In this document: positions 4,413 through 12,319 of the stretch, piece after piece
Layout of the letters: each line of letters opens with the position of its first letter
How positions within the stretch are numbered: the first letter of the stretch is position 1
DNA from: a bacterium
GTDB lineage: Bacteria > Bacillota > Clostridia > Oscillospirales > Acutalibacteraceae
Assembly: GCA_020625635.1 (NCBI GenBank)
Contig: JAHLBL010000028.1
Location: forward strand, 1 to 12,488
Direction: 5' to 3'
DNA: 12,488 nucleotides
Made by a program: the position numbers and the translations under genes
Notes under the pieces: model-generated
Databases searched by the model: none
Seen by the model: only the letters and a program-made list of their open reading frames with translations
Told to the model about the DNA's origin: nothing

Positions 4413-6077
4413 TTACTCGGAGCTCTGCTCCGTTGTATCAGGCGTTTTGTCGACTTCCTCTATGCAGACGCCATCGACCGTGGTTCTGAACGAACCCTTG
4501 TCATCGTCACGCATACTGTGACCGTCGGTAAGGCTGTAGAAGGAATAGCAGATTTCCTCCTCGTTGACAACCTCGCCGTTGAGATACAGATACCTCTTTG
4601 TTACAGTGCGGTAGCTGTCATCCTTCTTGATATCGTAGTTTTCGCTCGTGAGCTTTACGTTATCGTAGTAATCCTCCTGAACGCCCCAGATGTTGGCTGT
4701 GAGAACCGAGCCCTCCATCTTGCACTCGAGGAACATCGGGTACTTGGTGGTGTTCTGAAAACGCAGGTCGAGGTTCGGGTAGTCGATCGTAGCGTCCTCG
4801 CCCGCGTAAGCGTAGTCGGACGCCCAGAAATGGTTGTTTCTCTCGATAATTGCGGCGTTCGCGAAAACAGCCGCTTTGAAAATCGTCGTACTCGACTGGC
4901 AGATTCCTCCGCCGACGCCTTCCTCGTACTTGCCCTCGACAATAACCGTAGCCTTCTTGTAGCCGTTGGACTCGAGGTTGGAGTCGCCCGTGTGCTCGTT
5001 GAACGACCATGTTTCACCTGGCTTGATGATCGAGCCGTTGCAAGCCTTGAGCGCGACCGCCATATTGGTGTTGGCGTTCTGGTTGTTGTACGAGGTCGAG
5101 CTCGCGGTCGAAAGACCGATGATATTCTGGCGCAAATCGTTTACCGATATTTCGGGCGTGAGGGTTTCGACGTTAGCGATAATCTTCTTATTCGCGTTGC
5201 CCGAGCGTATAAAAGTCAGCATATCCTCAAGCAGCTCATCCTGATGAAGCATATAGCCTTCCTGCCCCTTTTTATAGGAAAAGCGCTTAGCCGAGAACGG
5301 ATGGAACGCGGTGACCTCAGCGTTCACGGGATCGACGTCGACCTCTCTGCCAAGCAGCTTAACCTGCTTCTTAACGGAATCGGGCACAACGGCGTACTTT
5401 ACGGTAAAGTCAACGCTGTTTTCGTCGGACTCGCTCTCCGCGGTAGCCTCGGTCGTTTTCGGAATAGTTTCGGGCTCATCGTAGATGCCCTGCTCCTTAA
5501 GGCTGTAGGTTTTCGCGGTATCAAGCGGTGTTTTGAAATTGAATTTATATTCAAAATCGTATTTACTGTATTTTCTCTTTTCGCCGTTGGCGACAACCGC
5601 AAGCTCAAAATTATGTACCATAGTGAGCTTGTTTTCCTTCAGTTTAGCCTCCGCGTCCTCGTACGACATTCCGCCCACGCTGATTCCGCCGATTTTTACA
5701 TTATCGGAAAAGCGGAAAGGCTGGGTTTTCTTGTAATCGCGGTACATATTCAGTCCCACGACACAGGCTGTCGCGGCAATTCCGCCAATAATAATGACGG
5801 CAATAACTGCGACAAGCACCTTCTTGCCTTTGCTCATCTTCTTTTTCGGCGCGCGTCGGCGTGTGCCCTTAGGAGCGACACGTGTCGGCTTTTTACCTGA
5901 GCCGCGCTTTTGCTGTCTTTCGCGCTGCGGCTTGTCCTCAGTCTTTGCCCGAGCAGGTCTGCGGCGCGTGCCTGACGCGGCGCGGCGCCTTGATGGAGCG
6001 GATTTTTTCCGATCGTTAGATTTCGGACTGTAGTCGTCAAGGCTGTATTTATCGGAATAATATCTTTCCAATTCCAT
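4413..6077 (-). CDS. Membrane-anchored VanW-domain protein with YoaR-like peptidoglycan-binding domain
   Basis: This 554-residue protein has four parts. Residues 1-85 are a cytoplasmic tail that is very rich in Arg, Lys, Pro and Ser. A single membrane segment follows (about 87-110, VLVAVIAVIIIGGIAATACVV). The outer part starts with KIGGISVGGMSYEDAEAKL, typical of the YoaR-like/PG_binding_4 domain. A VanW domain follows (about 320-450) with NMAVALKACNGSIIKPGETWSFNEHTG split over its first half, the signature GVGGGICQSSTTIFKAA and IERNNHFWASDY. The end is acidic. VanW proteins sit outside the membrane and probably bind or modify the cell wall; the name comes from vancomycin clusters but most copies, including this one with no van genes nearby, are not resistance genes. 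I chose the ATG at 6077, which has GGAGG just before it (spacing is short, 3 nt); a GTG at 6098 would add 7 residues. Confidence 0.85.
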   Translation of the reverse strand: MELERYYSDKYSLDDYSPKSNDRKKSAPSRRRAASGTRRRPARAKTEDKPQRERQQKRGSGKKPTRVAPKGTRRRAPKKKMSKGKKVLVAVIAVIIIGGIAATACVVGLNMYRDYKKTQPFRFSDNVKIGGISVGGMSYEDAEAKLKENKLTMVHNFELAVVANGEKRKYSKYDFEYKFNFKTPLDTAKTYSLKEQGIYDEPETIPKTTEATAESESDENSVDFTVKYAVVPDSVKKQVKLLGREVDVDPVNAEVTAFHPFSAKRFSYKKGQEGYMLHQDELLEDMLTFIRSGNANKKIIANVETLTPEISVNDLRQNIIGLSTASSTSYNNQNANTNMAVALKACNGSIIKPGETWSFNEHTGDSNLESNGYKKATVIVEGKYEEGVGGGICQSSTTIFKAAVFANAAIIERNNHFWASDYAYAGEDATIDYPNLDLRFQNTTKYPMFLECKMEGSVLTANIWGVQEDYYDNVKLTSENYDIKKDDSYRTVTKRYLYLNGEVVNEEEICYSFYSLTDGHSMRDDDKGSFRTTVDGVCIEEVDKTPDTTEQSSE

Positions 6078-6257
6078 TTGCCTCCATAAATCTCTCACTT
6101 ATGACAGAAAAATACCTCTGTCAAAAAACCTATAGAGTTAGTATAATACATTTCAAAGAAAAAATAAAGAGGTTACGATTAATTTCCAGGCTTTATATCC
6201 TCCAAATATTTTCGTAAAATGATTGAATTTTGCATTAAAATTGTATATAATTATTAC
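6078..6257. other. Intergenic region between divergent VanW-domain gene and glycosyltransferase operon
   Basis: The region is A/T rich with no gene. A 7-bp inverted repeat, TGACAGA (6102-6108) and TCTGTCA (6117-6123), lies 25 nt before the VanW-domain start and could be an operator or leader hairpin. A weak minus-strand -10 (TATACT, 6140-6145) with TTTATT 17 bp upstream is the best promoter guess for the VanW-domain gene. The plus-strand promoter at 6223-6251 is described separately. Confidence 0.4.
6223..6251 (+). promoter_or_regulatory. Sigma-A promoter of the glycosyltransferase-serpin-flippase operon
   Basis: TTGAAT (6223-6228) and a perfect TATAAT (6246-6251) are separated by 17 bp. Transcription would begin near 6258, giving an untranslated leader of about 270 nt before the likely start at 6528. 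Confidence 0.65.
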
Positions 6258-6527
6258 TGAATATACGCTGATGTACTGTCGGCGTTTTCCAAAAAACCAA
6301 AAACAATTGCGTTTTTGCTTAAAATCTATAGTTTTGAATTGTTCGGCAGATTATTAATTTGCCGTTAATGAAAAGTGTGTTTTACGGCTGTACACACTGA
6401 TCTGATTGATATTTCCCGTTCGGCTTACCGCAGTCGGCAGCCGATAACAGCCTTTATGTTCCTTACCTGCCTACAGTAAGGCTGCAGTTTAATGATAATT
6501 TGTGGGCTGAAAGGTTATGGCGATTTT
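6258..6527 (+). other. Long structured 5' leader of unknown type
   Basis: Between the promoter and the glycosyltransferase there are about 270 nt without a gene but with several inverted repeats: CGGCA/TGCCG (6344-6348, 6360-6364), AGTGTGT/ACACACT (6374-6380, 6392-6398), CGGCT/AGCCG (6421-6425, 6439-6443), CCTTAC/GTAAGG (6461-6466, 6476-6481), and a long-range pairing GGCTGT/ACAGCC (6386-6391, 6447-6452). The last overlaps the loop of the second hairpin, so alternative folds are possible. I do not recognise a known riboswitch (no c-di-GMP, T-box, SAM or TPP core motif was found by eye). A regulatory leader or a small RNA is possible. Confidence 0.35.
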
Positions 6528-7637
6528 ATGAGAATTCTGATTTTTACCGCCTCGACGGGCGGCGGACACAAGCGCACCGCCGCTGCTATGAAGGAGTATT
6601 TCAATCACACAGCTCCCGAGCACGAGGTAAGGATTACCGACGGAATAAAGCTGACAGGTAAATTCTTTGACAACTTTGTATGCGGAGGCTACTCCCTTCT
6701 TGTAAAGAGGACTCCCTCACTGTTCGGCGCGCTCTACAGGTCGTCGGACAAGAAATCGCCGGTCAACAACATCTGCAACGGCGCCAACAAGTCGAAGGGC
6801 AAGTGTCTGCTTCCTGAAATCGAGGAGTTCAAGCCCGACGTGATCGTATCCTGTCACGCATTTATCACCACCATGCTCGGCGACCTCAAGACCAAGGGCA
6901 AGATCACCGTGCCTGTCGTATCGCTTATCACCGACTTTGCGCCTCACTTCACCTACATCGCTGAGGGTATCGACCACTATGTTGTCGCGAGCGAGAAGAT
7001 GGTTGCGACCTTCAAGACTAAATACGGCATAGACAGTTCCCGCGTTCACCCGTTCGGAATCCCCGTTTACAGCAGATTCCGCGAGGAAGTCGACCGCGCC
7101 GAGGTCGAGGACAAGCTCGGTCTCAGCCACGATAAAAAAACTATACTCTTTATGGCGGGCAGCTTCGGCGTTAAGGACGTGCTCGACATCTACAAGGACA
7201 CCGTCTCCAAGACAACCGGCTGTCAGTTCGCCGTAATCACGGGCAACAACAAAAAGCTGTACGATAAATTCGACGCTATTAAGAGCGAGGATACCGTGCT
7301 GAAAATGTTCGTCGATAATGTCGAGGACTATATGCACTGCGCCGATCTTATTATCACAAAGCCGGGCGGACTAACCGTCAGTGAGAGTATTCAGTGCGCG
7401 CTGCCGATGGCGATTTACAGCGCTTATCCCGGACAGGAGTCGGACAACGCCGAGTACCTCGTCAACAGCGGAGCCGCGATGATGCTGGGCAAAAATCCCG
7501 GCGAGACTATCGCGTCGCTCATTAAGTTCAGCGGAAAGCTCCAGTCGATGAGCGACAACTGCCGCAGGATCTGCCGCGGAAATTCCTCACAGCAGATGCT
7601 CGACCTGCTTTGTGAGCTTGCGGGAGAAAACAAGTGA
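6528..7637 (+). CDS. MGDG-synthase/UgtP-type glycosyltransferase
   Basis: This 369-residue protein belongs to the MGDG-synthase/GT28 group (UgtP/YpfP-like), which transfers glucose or galactose from a UDP-sugar to diacylglycerol at the inner membrane face. The N-terminal acceptor domain starts MRILIFTASTGGGHKRTAAA, with the glycine loop TGGGH at 10-14 typical of the family. FKPDVIVSCHAF and SLITDFAPHFTYI follow (101-144). The C-terminal sugar-nucleotide domain has ILFMAGSFG (206-214) and the signature ITKPGGLTVSES (276-287) with PGQESDN (301-307). It lacks membrane segments, as expected for a peripheral enzyme. I chose the ATG at 6528 because it matches the family start; an in-frame ATG at 6492 would add 12 residues. 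Its stop overlaps the serpin start (GTGA). The exact sugar and acceptor cannot be read from sequence. Confidence 0.88.
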   Translation: MRILIFTASTGGGHKRTAAAMKEYFNHTAPEHEVRITDGIKLTGKFFDNFVCGGYSLLVKRTPSLFGALYRSSDKKSPVNNICNGANKSKGKCLLPEIEEFKPDVIVSCHAFITTMLGDLKTKGKITVPVVSLITDFAPHFTYIAEGIDHYVVASEKMVATFKTKYGIDSSRVHPFGIPVYSRFREEVDRAEVEDKLGLSHDKKTILFMAGSFGVKDVLDIYKDTVSKTTGCQFAVITGNNKKLYDKFDAIKSEDTVLKMFVDNVEDYMHCADLIITKPGGLTVSESIQCALPMAIYSAYPGQESDNAEYLVNSGAAMMLGKNPGETIASLIKFSGKLQSMSDNCRRICRGNSSQQMLDLLCELAGENK

Positions 7638-8890
7638 AAAAACTGTTTATTGTAATCCTCGCCGTGCTCATTTCAGCTGCCGCGCTCTGCTCCTGCGGAA
7701 GCGACGAGCTCGGTCCCGAAACCGACCTAACATCAAAGGTCGGCTCCGACGAAAACCAGACCTACAACTTCACAAACGGTGAAACCGAGCTTCCCGACAC
7801 CTACACGGCGTATAAAACGAGCGCGCAGGGATTTTCCTTTGATATTCTGCGCACAATGTATAAGAAGAACCGAAACGCCTTCTATTCCCCCGCGGGACTT
7901 TTCGGTCAGCTCTCGCTTATGGAGAACGCCGCCGCGGGTTCATCGCTGACACAGCTAAAAACACTCGTCAACAAGTCGTTATCGGTCGACGAGCTCAACT
8001 ACAGCAGCGGCTACTTTTACAGCCGTCTCGCGTCTCTCAGCGACAGCGCGGAAAACGCGAGCGCCGAGATAAAGAGCGCGTTCTACTTCAACGACGGAAT
8101 ACCCGTCGGACAGGAATTCACGCGCCGCAACGCGAATTACTATTCGCAGGGGCTTTTCAGGCTTGACTACAGCGACTCCGCCTCGCTCGACAAAATCAAC
8201 TCCTACATTTCCTCACAGTCAGGCGGTATGTTCGACTCGCTGATGCCCTCGCTCGACAGCAAAAAGGGAATCGACCTTTCAAGTACAGTCCGCTTCAGCG
8301 ACAACTGGCTCGCGGGCTTCAAGGGTGAAAACGTCTTTTCCGCTCCATTTAAAGGAAGCGCCGCGACCAAAAAGACGGCCTTTCTCAGCGGCACCGAGTA
8401 TTACCTTAAATCGAAGGGCTGCACGGGATTTATAAAGGACTTTAAAAACACGCCGTGCAAGTTTGTGGCAATCCTGCCCGACGGCGACATAGACACTCTG
8501 ATAAAGAAAATCAACTATACGACCTACGAGCAGCTTATCGACTCGATGGACATTATGACCACGTGCAGCGTAAGCCTGCCCGCGTTCTCGCGCGAGTTCA
8601 GCGGCGACCTTTCGGACGCCGTAAAGGACAGCGGCGTGACAAACATTTTTAACAGCAAAGCTAATTTCAACAGCCTTTCCTACGGCTGCAAGGCAAAGGT
8701 CGGGTGCATTATGCAGGGAGCTAAGCTCAGCATAACCGCCTCGGGAACAAACGACGGCGAGCCCGTGATTTCACAGTACGAAAAGCCCGAGCCGAAGCAC
8801 GAGGTCAAGCTTGACAGACCTTTCATTTATATGGTAGTAGACAACGAAAGTTATATCCCGATTCTTATGGGTGTAGTTTCAGATATCTGA
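7634..8890 (+). CDS. Lipoprotein serpin, probably non-inhibitory
   Basis: This 418-residue protein starts at a GTG overlapping the previous stop (GTGA). It has a lipoprotein signal with lipobox LCSC (acylated Cys21) and a short linker to about residue 70. The serpin fold follows: NAFYSPAGLFGQLSLMENAAAGSS (helix B region), FNDGIPVGQEF, INSYISSQSGGMFDSLM, FSDNWLAGF, FVAILPDGDI, and the C-terminal DRPFIYMVVDNESYIPILMG. Serpins are protease inhibitors that trap the enzyme by inserting the reactive loop into sheet A. Here the loop from Gly371 to DRPF has the same length as in alpha-1-antitrypsin, but the hinge reads GTNDGEPVI, with Asp, Gly, Glu and Pro where inhibitory serpins have small residues such as Ala, and the aligned P1 is Pro. 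Inhibition is therefore doubtful. It sits on the outer membrane face between two lipid-related genes. Confidence 0.85.
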   Translation: MKKLFIVILAVLISAAALCSCGSDELGPETDLTSKVGSDENQTYNFTNGETELPDTYTAYKTSAQGFSFDILRTMYKKNRNAFYSPAGLFGQLSLMENAAAGSSLTQLKTLVNKSLSVDELNYSSGYFYSRLASLSDSAENASAEIKSAFYFNDGIPVGQEFTRRNANYYSQGLFRLDYSDSASLDKINSYISSQSGGMFDSLMPSLDSKKGIDLSSTVRFSDNWLAGFKGENVFSAPFKGSAATKKTAFLSGTEYYLKSKGCTGFIKDFKNTPCKFVAILPDGDIDTLIKKINYTTYEQLIDSMDIMTTCSVSLPAFSREFSGDLSDAVKDSGVTNIFNSKANFNSLSYGCKAKVGCIMQGAKLSITASGTNDGEPVISQYEKPEPKHEVKLDRPFIYMVVDNESYIPILMGVVSDI

Positions 8891-8897
8891 GGAAAAT

Positions 8898-9980
8898 ATG
8901 AAGCGATTTCTAAAACCTAAATATATTCTGAACGCGGTCGTAATCGGGCTGTGCGTCGGAATAACACTGTATTTCTTCTTCAGCGACGACGGACTAAACA
9001 GCCTGCTGAACAACCCCGAACAGAATATCGCGTGGCAATGGATCATTGTCGCGCTTCTCTCTGAGGTCGCTTACCTTATGTTTGAGGCGGCGGGATTCTA
9101 CATCCTCATAAAGGACGGCTATCCCGATTTCAGGTACATCGACGCCGTAAAGGTATCGCTGATGGGCGCCTTCTGGAGCGCCGTAACGCCGAGCTCAACA
9201 GGCGGACAGCCTATGCAGATCTACCTTCTGCACAGCGTCAACAAGGTCGAGGTGGGCTACGCCACGTCGCGCCTTATACAGAAATTTATGGTTTACCAGC
9301 TTGTGCTGATGTTCATAAACATAAGCTCGGTCGTAATCAACTTCAACATCATCCGCGGCAGCCAGAACCCGAGGCTCGTCGCGCTCCTGCTGGCGCTGGG
9401 CTTCATCACGCAGTCGGCTATCACGGGAATGTTCTTTATGTTCAGCTTCTCGCCCAAGCTGTCGCGCAAGCTGATAATGTTCTTCGCGAAGCTGCTCAAT
9501 AAAATCAAAATCGTCAAGAACGTAGACGAGAAAATCGACTCGATCGACGAACAGCTCGAGAGCTTCCACACGGGCAACAAGGACATCTACAAAACGCCGA
9601 GGATGCTTATCCCCGTCATTATTCTGACGTTCTGCCAGTTTATCGCGATGTTCCTCGTCACCTACTTCATCTACCTCGCGCTCGTGCCGAATCCCACGGC
9701 TAACCCCGTTCAGATCATTTCCTGTCAGGCTTACGTCAACCTTATGAGCGGAATGGTTCCGCTTCCCGGCGCGTCCGGCGCGGCGGAACTCGGATTCACG
9801 GTATTTTTCAGCGTGTTCTTCGGAAACACCCTCAAGAGCGCCGCGCTTATCTGGAGATTCATCAACTACTACGGCGTTATTTTCATCACCGCGCCGTTCG
9901 CCTATATGACAAAGGGCAAGGAAGAAGCGCCCTCCGCAGAGAGCGCCGAACCCAAAATTGAAGAAAAACCTAATGCTTAA
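8898..9980 (+). CDS. LPG-synthase-TM (UPF0104/AglD-type) flippase-like membrane protein
   Basis: This 360-residue integral membrane protein has about eight predicted membrane segments (around 11-28, 47-71, 84-103, 130-148, 160-182, 236-262, 276-306, 318-337). Family hallmarks are WSAVTPSSTGGQPMQIYLL (93-111), ATSRLIQKFM, and the late motif MVPLPGASGAAELGF (286-300). This is the transmembrane part of MprF-like proteins; it has no C-terminal aminoacyl-transferase domain, so it does not make lysyl-phosphatidylglycerol itself. Stand-alone members are thought to translocate lipids or lipid-linked sugars. The charged tail (EEAPSAESAEP) is cytoplasmic by inference. It follows the serpin by 7 nt with GAGG overlapping the serpin stop, so all three genes form an operon. 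Moving the glycolipid made by the first gene is a reasonable role but is inferred. Confidence 0.85.
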   Translation: MKRFLKPKYILNAVVIGLCVGITLYFFFSDDGLNSLLNNPEQNIAWQWIIVALLSEVAYLMFEAAGFYILIKDGYPDFRYIDAVKVSLMGAFWSAVTPSSTGGQPMQIYLLHSVNKVEVGYATSRLIQKFMVYQLVLMFINISSVVINFNIIRGSQNPRLVALLLALGFITQSAITGMFFMFSFSPKLSRKLIMFFAKLLNKIKIVKNVDEKIDSIDEQLESFHTGNKDIYKTPRMLIPVIILTFCQFIAMFLVTYFIYLALVPNPTANPVQIISCQAYVNLMSGMVPLPGASGAAELGFTVFFSVFFGNTLKSAALIWRFINYYGVIFITAPFAYMTKGKEEAPSAESAEPKIEEKPNA

Positions 9981-12286
9981 TCTTCTGTATCAATAAGCTT
10001 TACCGCAACCGCCGTAATGTCGTCGTCGTGACCGTCATTACGGCGTTTTATTGCCTCGTTGACGACCTCCTTTGCAAGGTCGCTGCACCTCCCGCCGCTG
10101 TACTTGCGCACGAGAGCCTCCAGCCACTTTTCGTCGCCGACAAGCGCTCCGTCGGAAATCATTACTATCACATCTCCCCCCGACAGATTTACCGTTTCAC
10201 AGGATAGTTTCACGCTGCCGAGAATACCTATCGGCAGTGACGACGCGGACTTTTTCAGGATGTGTCCGCCTTTTTTTACCAGCGTCAGCGGCGCTCCCGC
10301 CTTGTAGAGCGTGAGCTTTCCGCTGAATAAATCAACCTCCGCGAGGTCGACGGTCGAAAGGCTTTCGTCCTCGCTTTTTATCATCAGCGCGGAATTCACG
10401 ACGCTGAGCGCGCAGTCCTCGCTGAGCCCCGCCTTGAGCAGGCGCGTGAGAATCGACACCGTCATATTGCTGTCGACGGCGGCGCGTCCGCCCGTGCCCA
10501 TACCGTCGCTTATCAGCGCCACAAACCGCCCGAAGCCGCCCGAAAAGCACTTCACGCAGTCGCCGCAGAGCTTTCCGCCTCCGCTGACGTGCTGGAATAC
10601 TCCGACCTCGATGTCATACATGGGGATTTCATTGAGCACGACGCGCTTCTGCGTGCCGATTTCAACGACGACAGGCGTGTCGAAGCACCGACCGCAGATT
10701 TCGGAAATGTCCTGCGCGAGCACGGACTTTCTCAGCGGCAGGCGCGTGTTGGAGAGCTGGATCTCCACCGTCATTCTGCCCTCGGCGTCAATCATACAGC
10801 CGCACTCCATCGGCACGTAGCCCTCGCCGTGCAGATACTCGACGACGCGCGCGCTCGAATCGGCGTCGTAGCTCTTGTAATTCTCAAACTCCGCCGCCAT
10901 ATCGCCGAGGATCTCCGACAGCCCCGAGAACTGTCCCGCGACCATGGAGCGGACCTGACCGACGCGCGCGGCGGCTTCCATTCCGCCGATGTAGTCGCGG
11001 TAGCCGCGCGAGATCTCGTCCGCGAGCTCGGGCGCGCGGCAGCATTTCTGAGTGAACAGCGTCTCAACGTCGTTCTCGGTGACAAAGCCCTGAGCCTTCA
11101 GAGGAGCGGATAGCCGCGAAAAATCCTCGCGCAGCTCGCCGCGGTGGTGCTCGTGACAGTAGGCTCTCAGCCCGCAGTTTTTGCAGACCTCCTCGGAAGC
11201 GTTTTCAAAAACCCTGTCGACACTCGGCGCGTAGAGGTGCGCCAGCTCCCGACTGACCGTGTTTACACAGCCGCTGACGTTGCGCAAAGCGTTGGCGGCA
11301 AAATCGAGCCGCATCACGACAGAGTTCCTCAGCGCGCGCTCACCCTTTGTGCTCTCCTTCGGCAGGAACAGCGGCGTAACGTAGCGCTCGAGCTCCGACG
11401 GCAGAAACATAAATACCGTCGCGGCGATCAGGGTTTCCACGAACATCGGCAAAACGTAGCCTTCGGGATTCGCGGTCAGCAGCATAACGGCGTTGCTTAT
11501 GACGAAGCCCACGGCTGTGCCGAGCTTGCCCGTCACCGAGAACAACCCGCCGAGCAGTCCGCCGAACGCGTAGCCCGCCGCGAGATAGACCATTCCCGCG
11601 CCGCTTATACCGAAAACCGAGCCCGCACAGATACCCGCGATTGAGCCGCCGACCACGCCGCCGTAGCGCGCGCAAATCATAATCGCCGTAACCGCGAGAA
11701 TCCGCCCCGGAGAAACTCCCTCGAGCTCAAGACTTCCGAGAGAGAGCATCAGCACGCACGCCGTCATAACTATGCAAGACAGCTCGCTCTGGGAGAACGA
11801 CGCTATTCCCCGACGCGTTTCCGCGAGAAACAGGCTTCGGCTGATAAAATACGCCGCGGCAGCCGCGAGGAGCGCCTCGATCAGCACGGTCGATATATCC
11901 GTGAGCGTGCTCGCGCTCGAGAACAGCATCACAAGTCCCGACGCGAACACGGGCACAAAGGCTGCGGCAGGCGCAAAGAGCGCCGAACGGCTGAGACTTT
12001 TAATGTCCTGAAGCAGCCATCTCACGAGCGCGACGCTAACGGTCACCGCTACATAGCGGAACGCGTCGTGCGGTTTAAGCGCGATATATCCCACAGCCGT
12101 ACCGCACAGCGCCCAGAACAGTTTTTTTCGGCTGACGGCGGCGGTGTAGCTCGCCCCGAACGGCGCAAGCTCGCCGAATACCATTCCTCTGCACACGAGC
12201 AGACCGAGCAGGAAGTAGACCGCGTTCTCGGCGGCGTTTCTCAGTACAGCCGCTCCCTCAAAATTCTTTACCTTTTCAACATTCAT
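9977..12286 (-). CDS. spoIIE: Stage II sporulation protein E (PP2C-type phosphatase)
   Basis: SpoIIE is the membrane phosphatase that dephosphorylates SpoIIAA and so activates sigma-F in the forespore, besides acting at the polar septum with FtsZ. From the ATG at 12286 it has 769 residues. About ten membrane segments cover residues 15-305 (first, NAVYFLLGLLVCRGMVFGELAPFG). A central cytoplasmic region contains the Cys cluster CKNCGLRAYC. The C-terminal PP2C domain has ALISDGMGTGGRA (metal-binding Asp near 594), AGAPLTLVKKGG, VIVMISDGAL and GHDDDITAVAV. The frame stays open to 12352, but the ATG at 12286 is preferred: AAGGA lies 11 nt before it, and a good promoter (12320-12352) lies inside the longer frame. 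An ATG at 12298 is a further option. The 3' end overlaps the convergent flippase-like gene by 4 bp. Confidence 0.93.
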   Translation of the reverse strand: MNVEKVKNFEGAAVLRNAAENAVYFLLGLLVCRGMVFGELAPFGASYTAAVSRKKLFWALCGTAVGYIALKPHDAFRYVAVTVSVALVRWLLQDIKSLSRSALFAPAAAFVPVFASGLVMLFSSASTLTDISTVLIEALLAAAAAYFISRSLFLAETRRGIASFSQSELSCIVMTACVLMLSLGSLELEGVSPGRILAVTAIMICARYGGVVGGSIAGICAGSVFGISGAGMVYLAAGYAFGGLLGGLFSVTGKLGTAVGFVISNAVMLLTANPEGYVLPMFVETLIAATVFMFLPSELERYVTPLFLPKESTKGERALRNSVVMRLDFAANALRNVSGCVNTVSRELAHLYAPSVDRVFENASEEVCKNCGLRAYCHEHHRGELREDFSRLSAPLKAQGFVTENDVETLFTQKCCRAPELADEISRGYRDYIGGMEAAARVGQVRSMVAGQFSGLSEILGDMAAEFENYKSYDADSSARVVEYLHGEGYVPMECGCMIDAEGRMTVEIQLSNTRLPLRKSVLAQDISEICGRCFDTPVVVEIGTQKRVVLNEIPMYDIEVGVFQHVSGGGKLCGDCVKCFSGGFGRFVALISDGMGTGGRAAVDSNMTVSILTRLLKAGLSEDCALSVVNSALMIKSEDESLSTVDLAEVDLFSGKLTLYKAGAPLTLVKKGGHILKKSASSLPIGILGSVKLSCETVNLSGGDVIVMISDGALVGDEKWLEALVRKYSGGRCSDLAKEVVNEAIKRRNDGHDDDITAVAVKLIDTED

Positions 12287-12319
12287 ACTTTTCAACATCC
12301 TTATTGTTTTGTAACACTT

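Noticed and set aside
4317..5900. Open frame of 527 codons on the plus strand
   Set aside because: It lies opposite the VanW-domain gene, whose protein has clear domains; the plus-strand translation has no recognisable domain and crosses the shared terminator. It is a shadow frame.
4413..6077. Vancomycin resistance gene
   Set aside because: Only the VanW domain is present; no vanH/A/X, vanR/S or ligase gene is nearby, and VanW-domain proteins are widespread in Clostridia without resistance.
6717..7337. Open frame of 206 codons on the minus strand
   Set aside because: It lies opposite the glycosyltransferase, whose motifs are clear; no domain and no ribosome binding site.
10589..11644. Plus-strand open frames of 174 and 166 codons
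   Set aside because: Both are antisense to spoIIE in GC-rich sequence and read as Arg/His-rich low-complexity protein.
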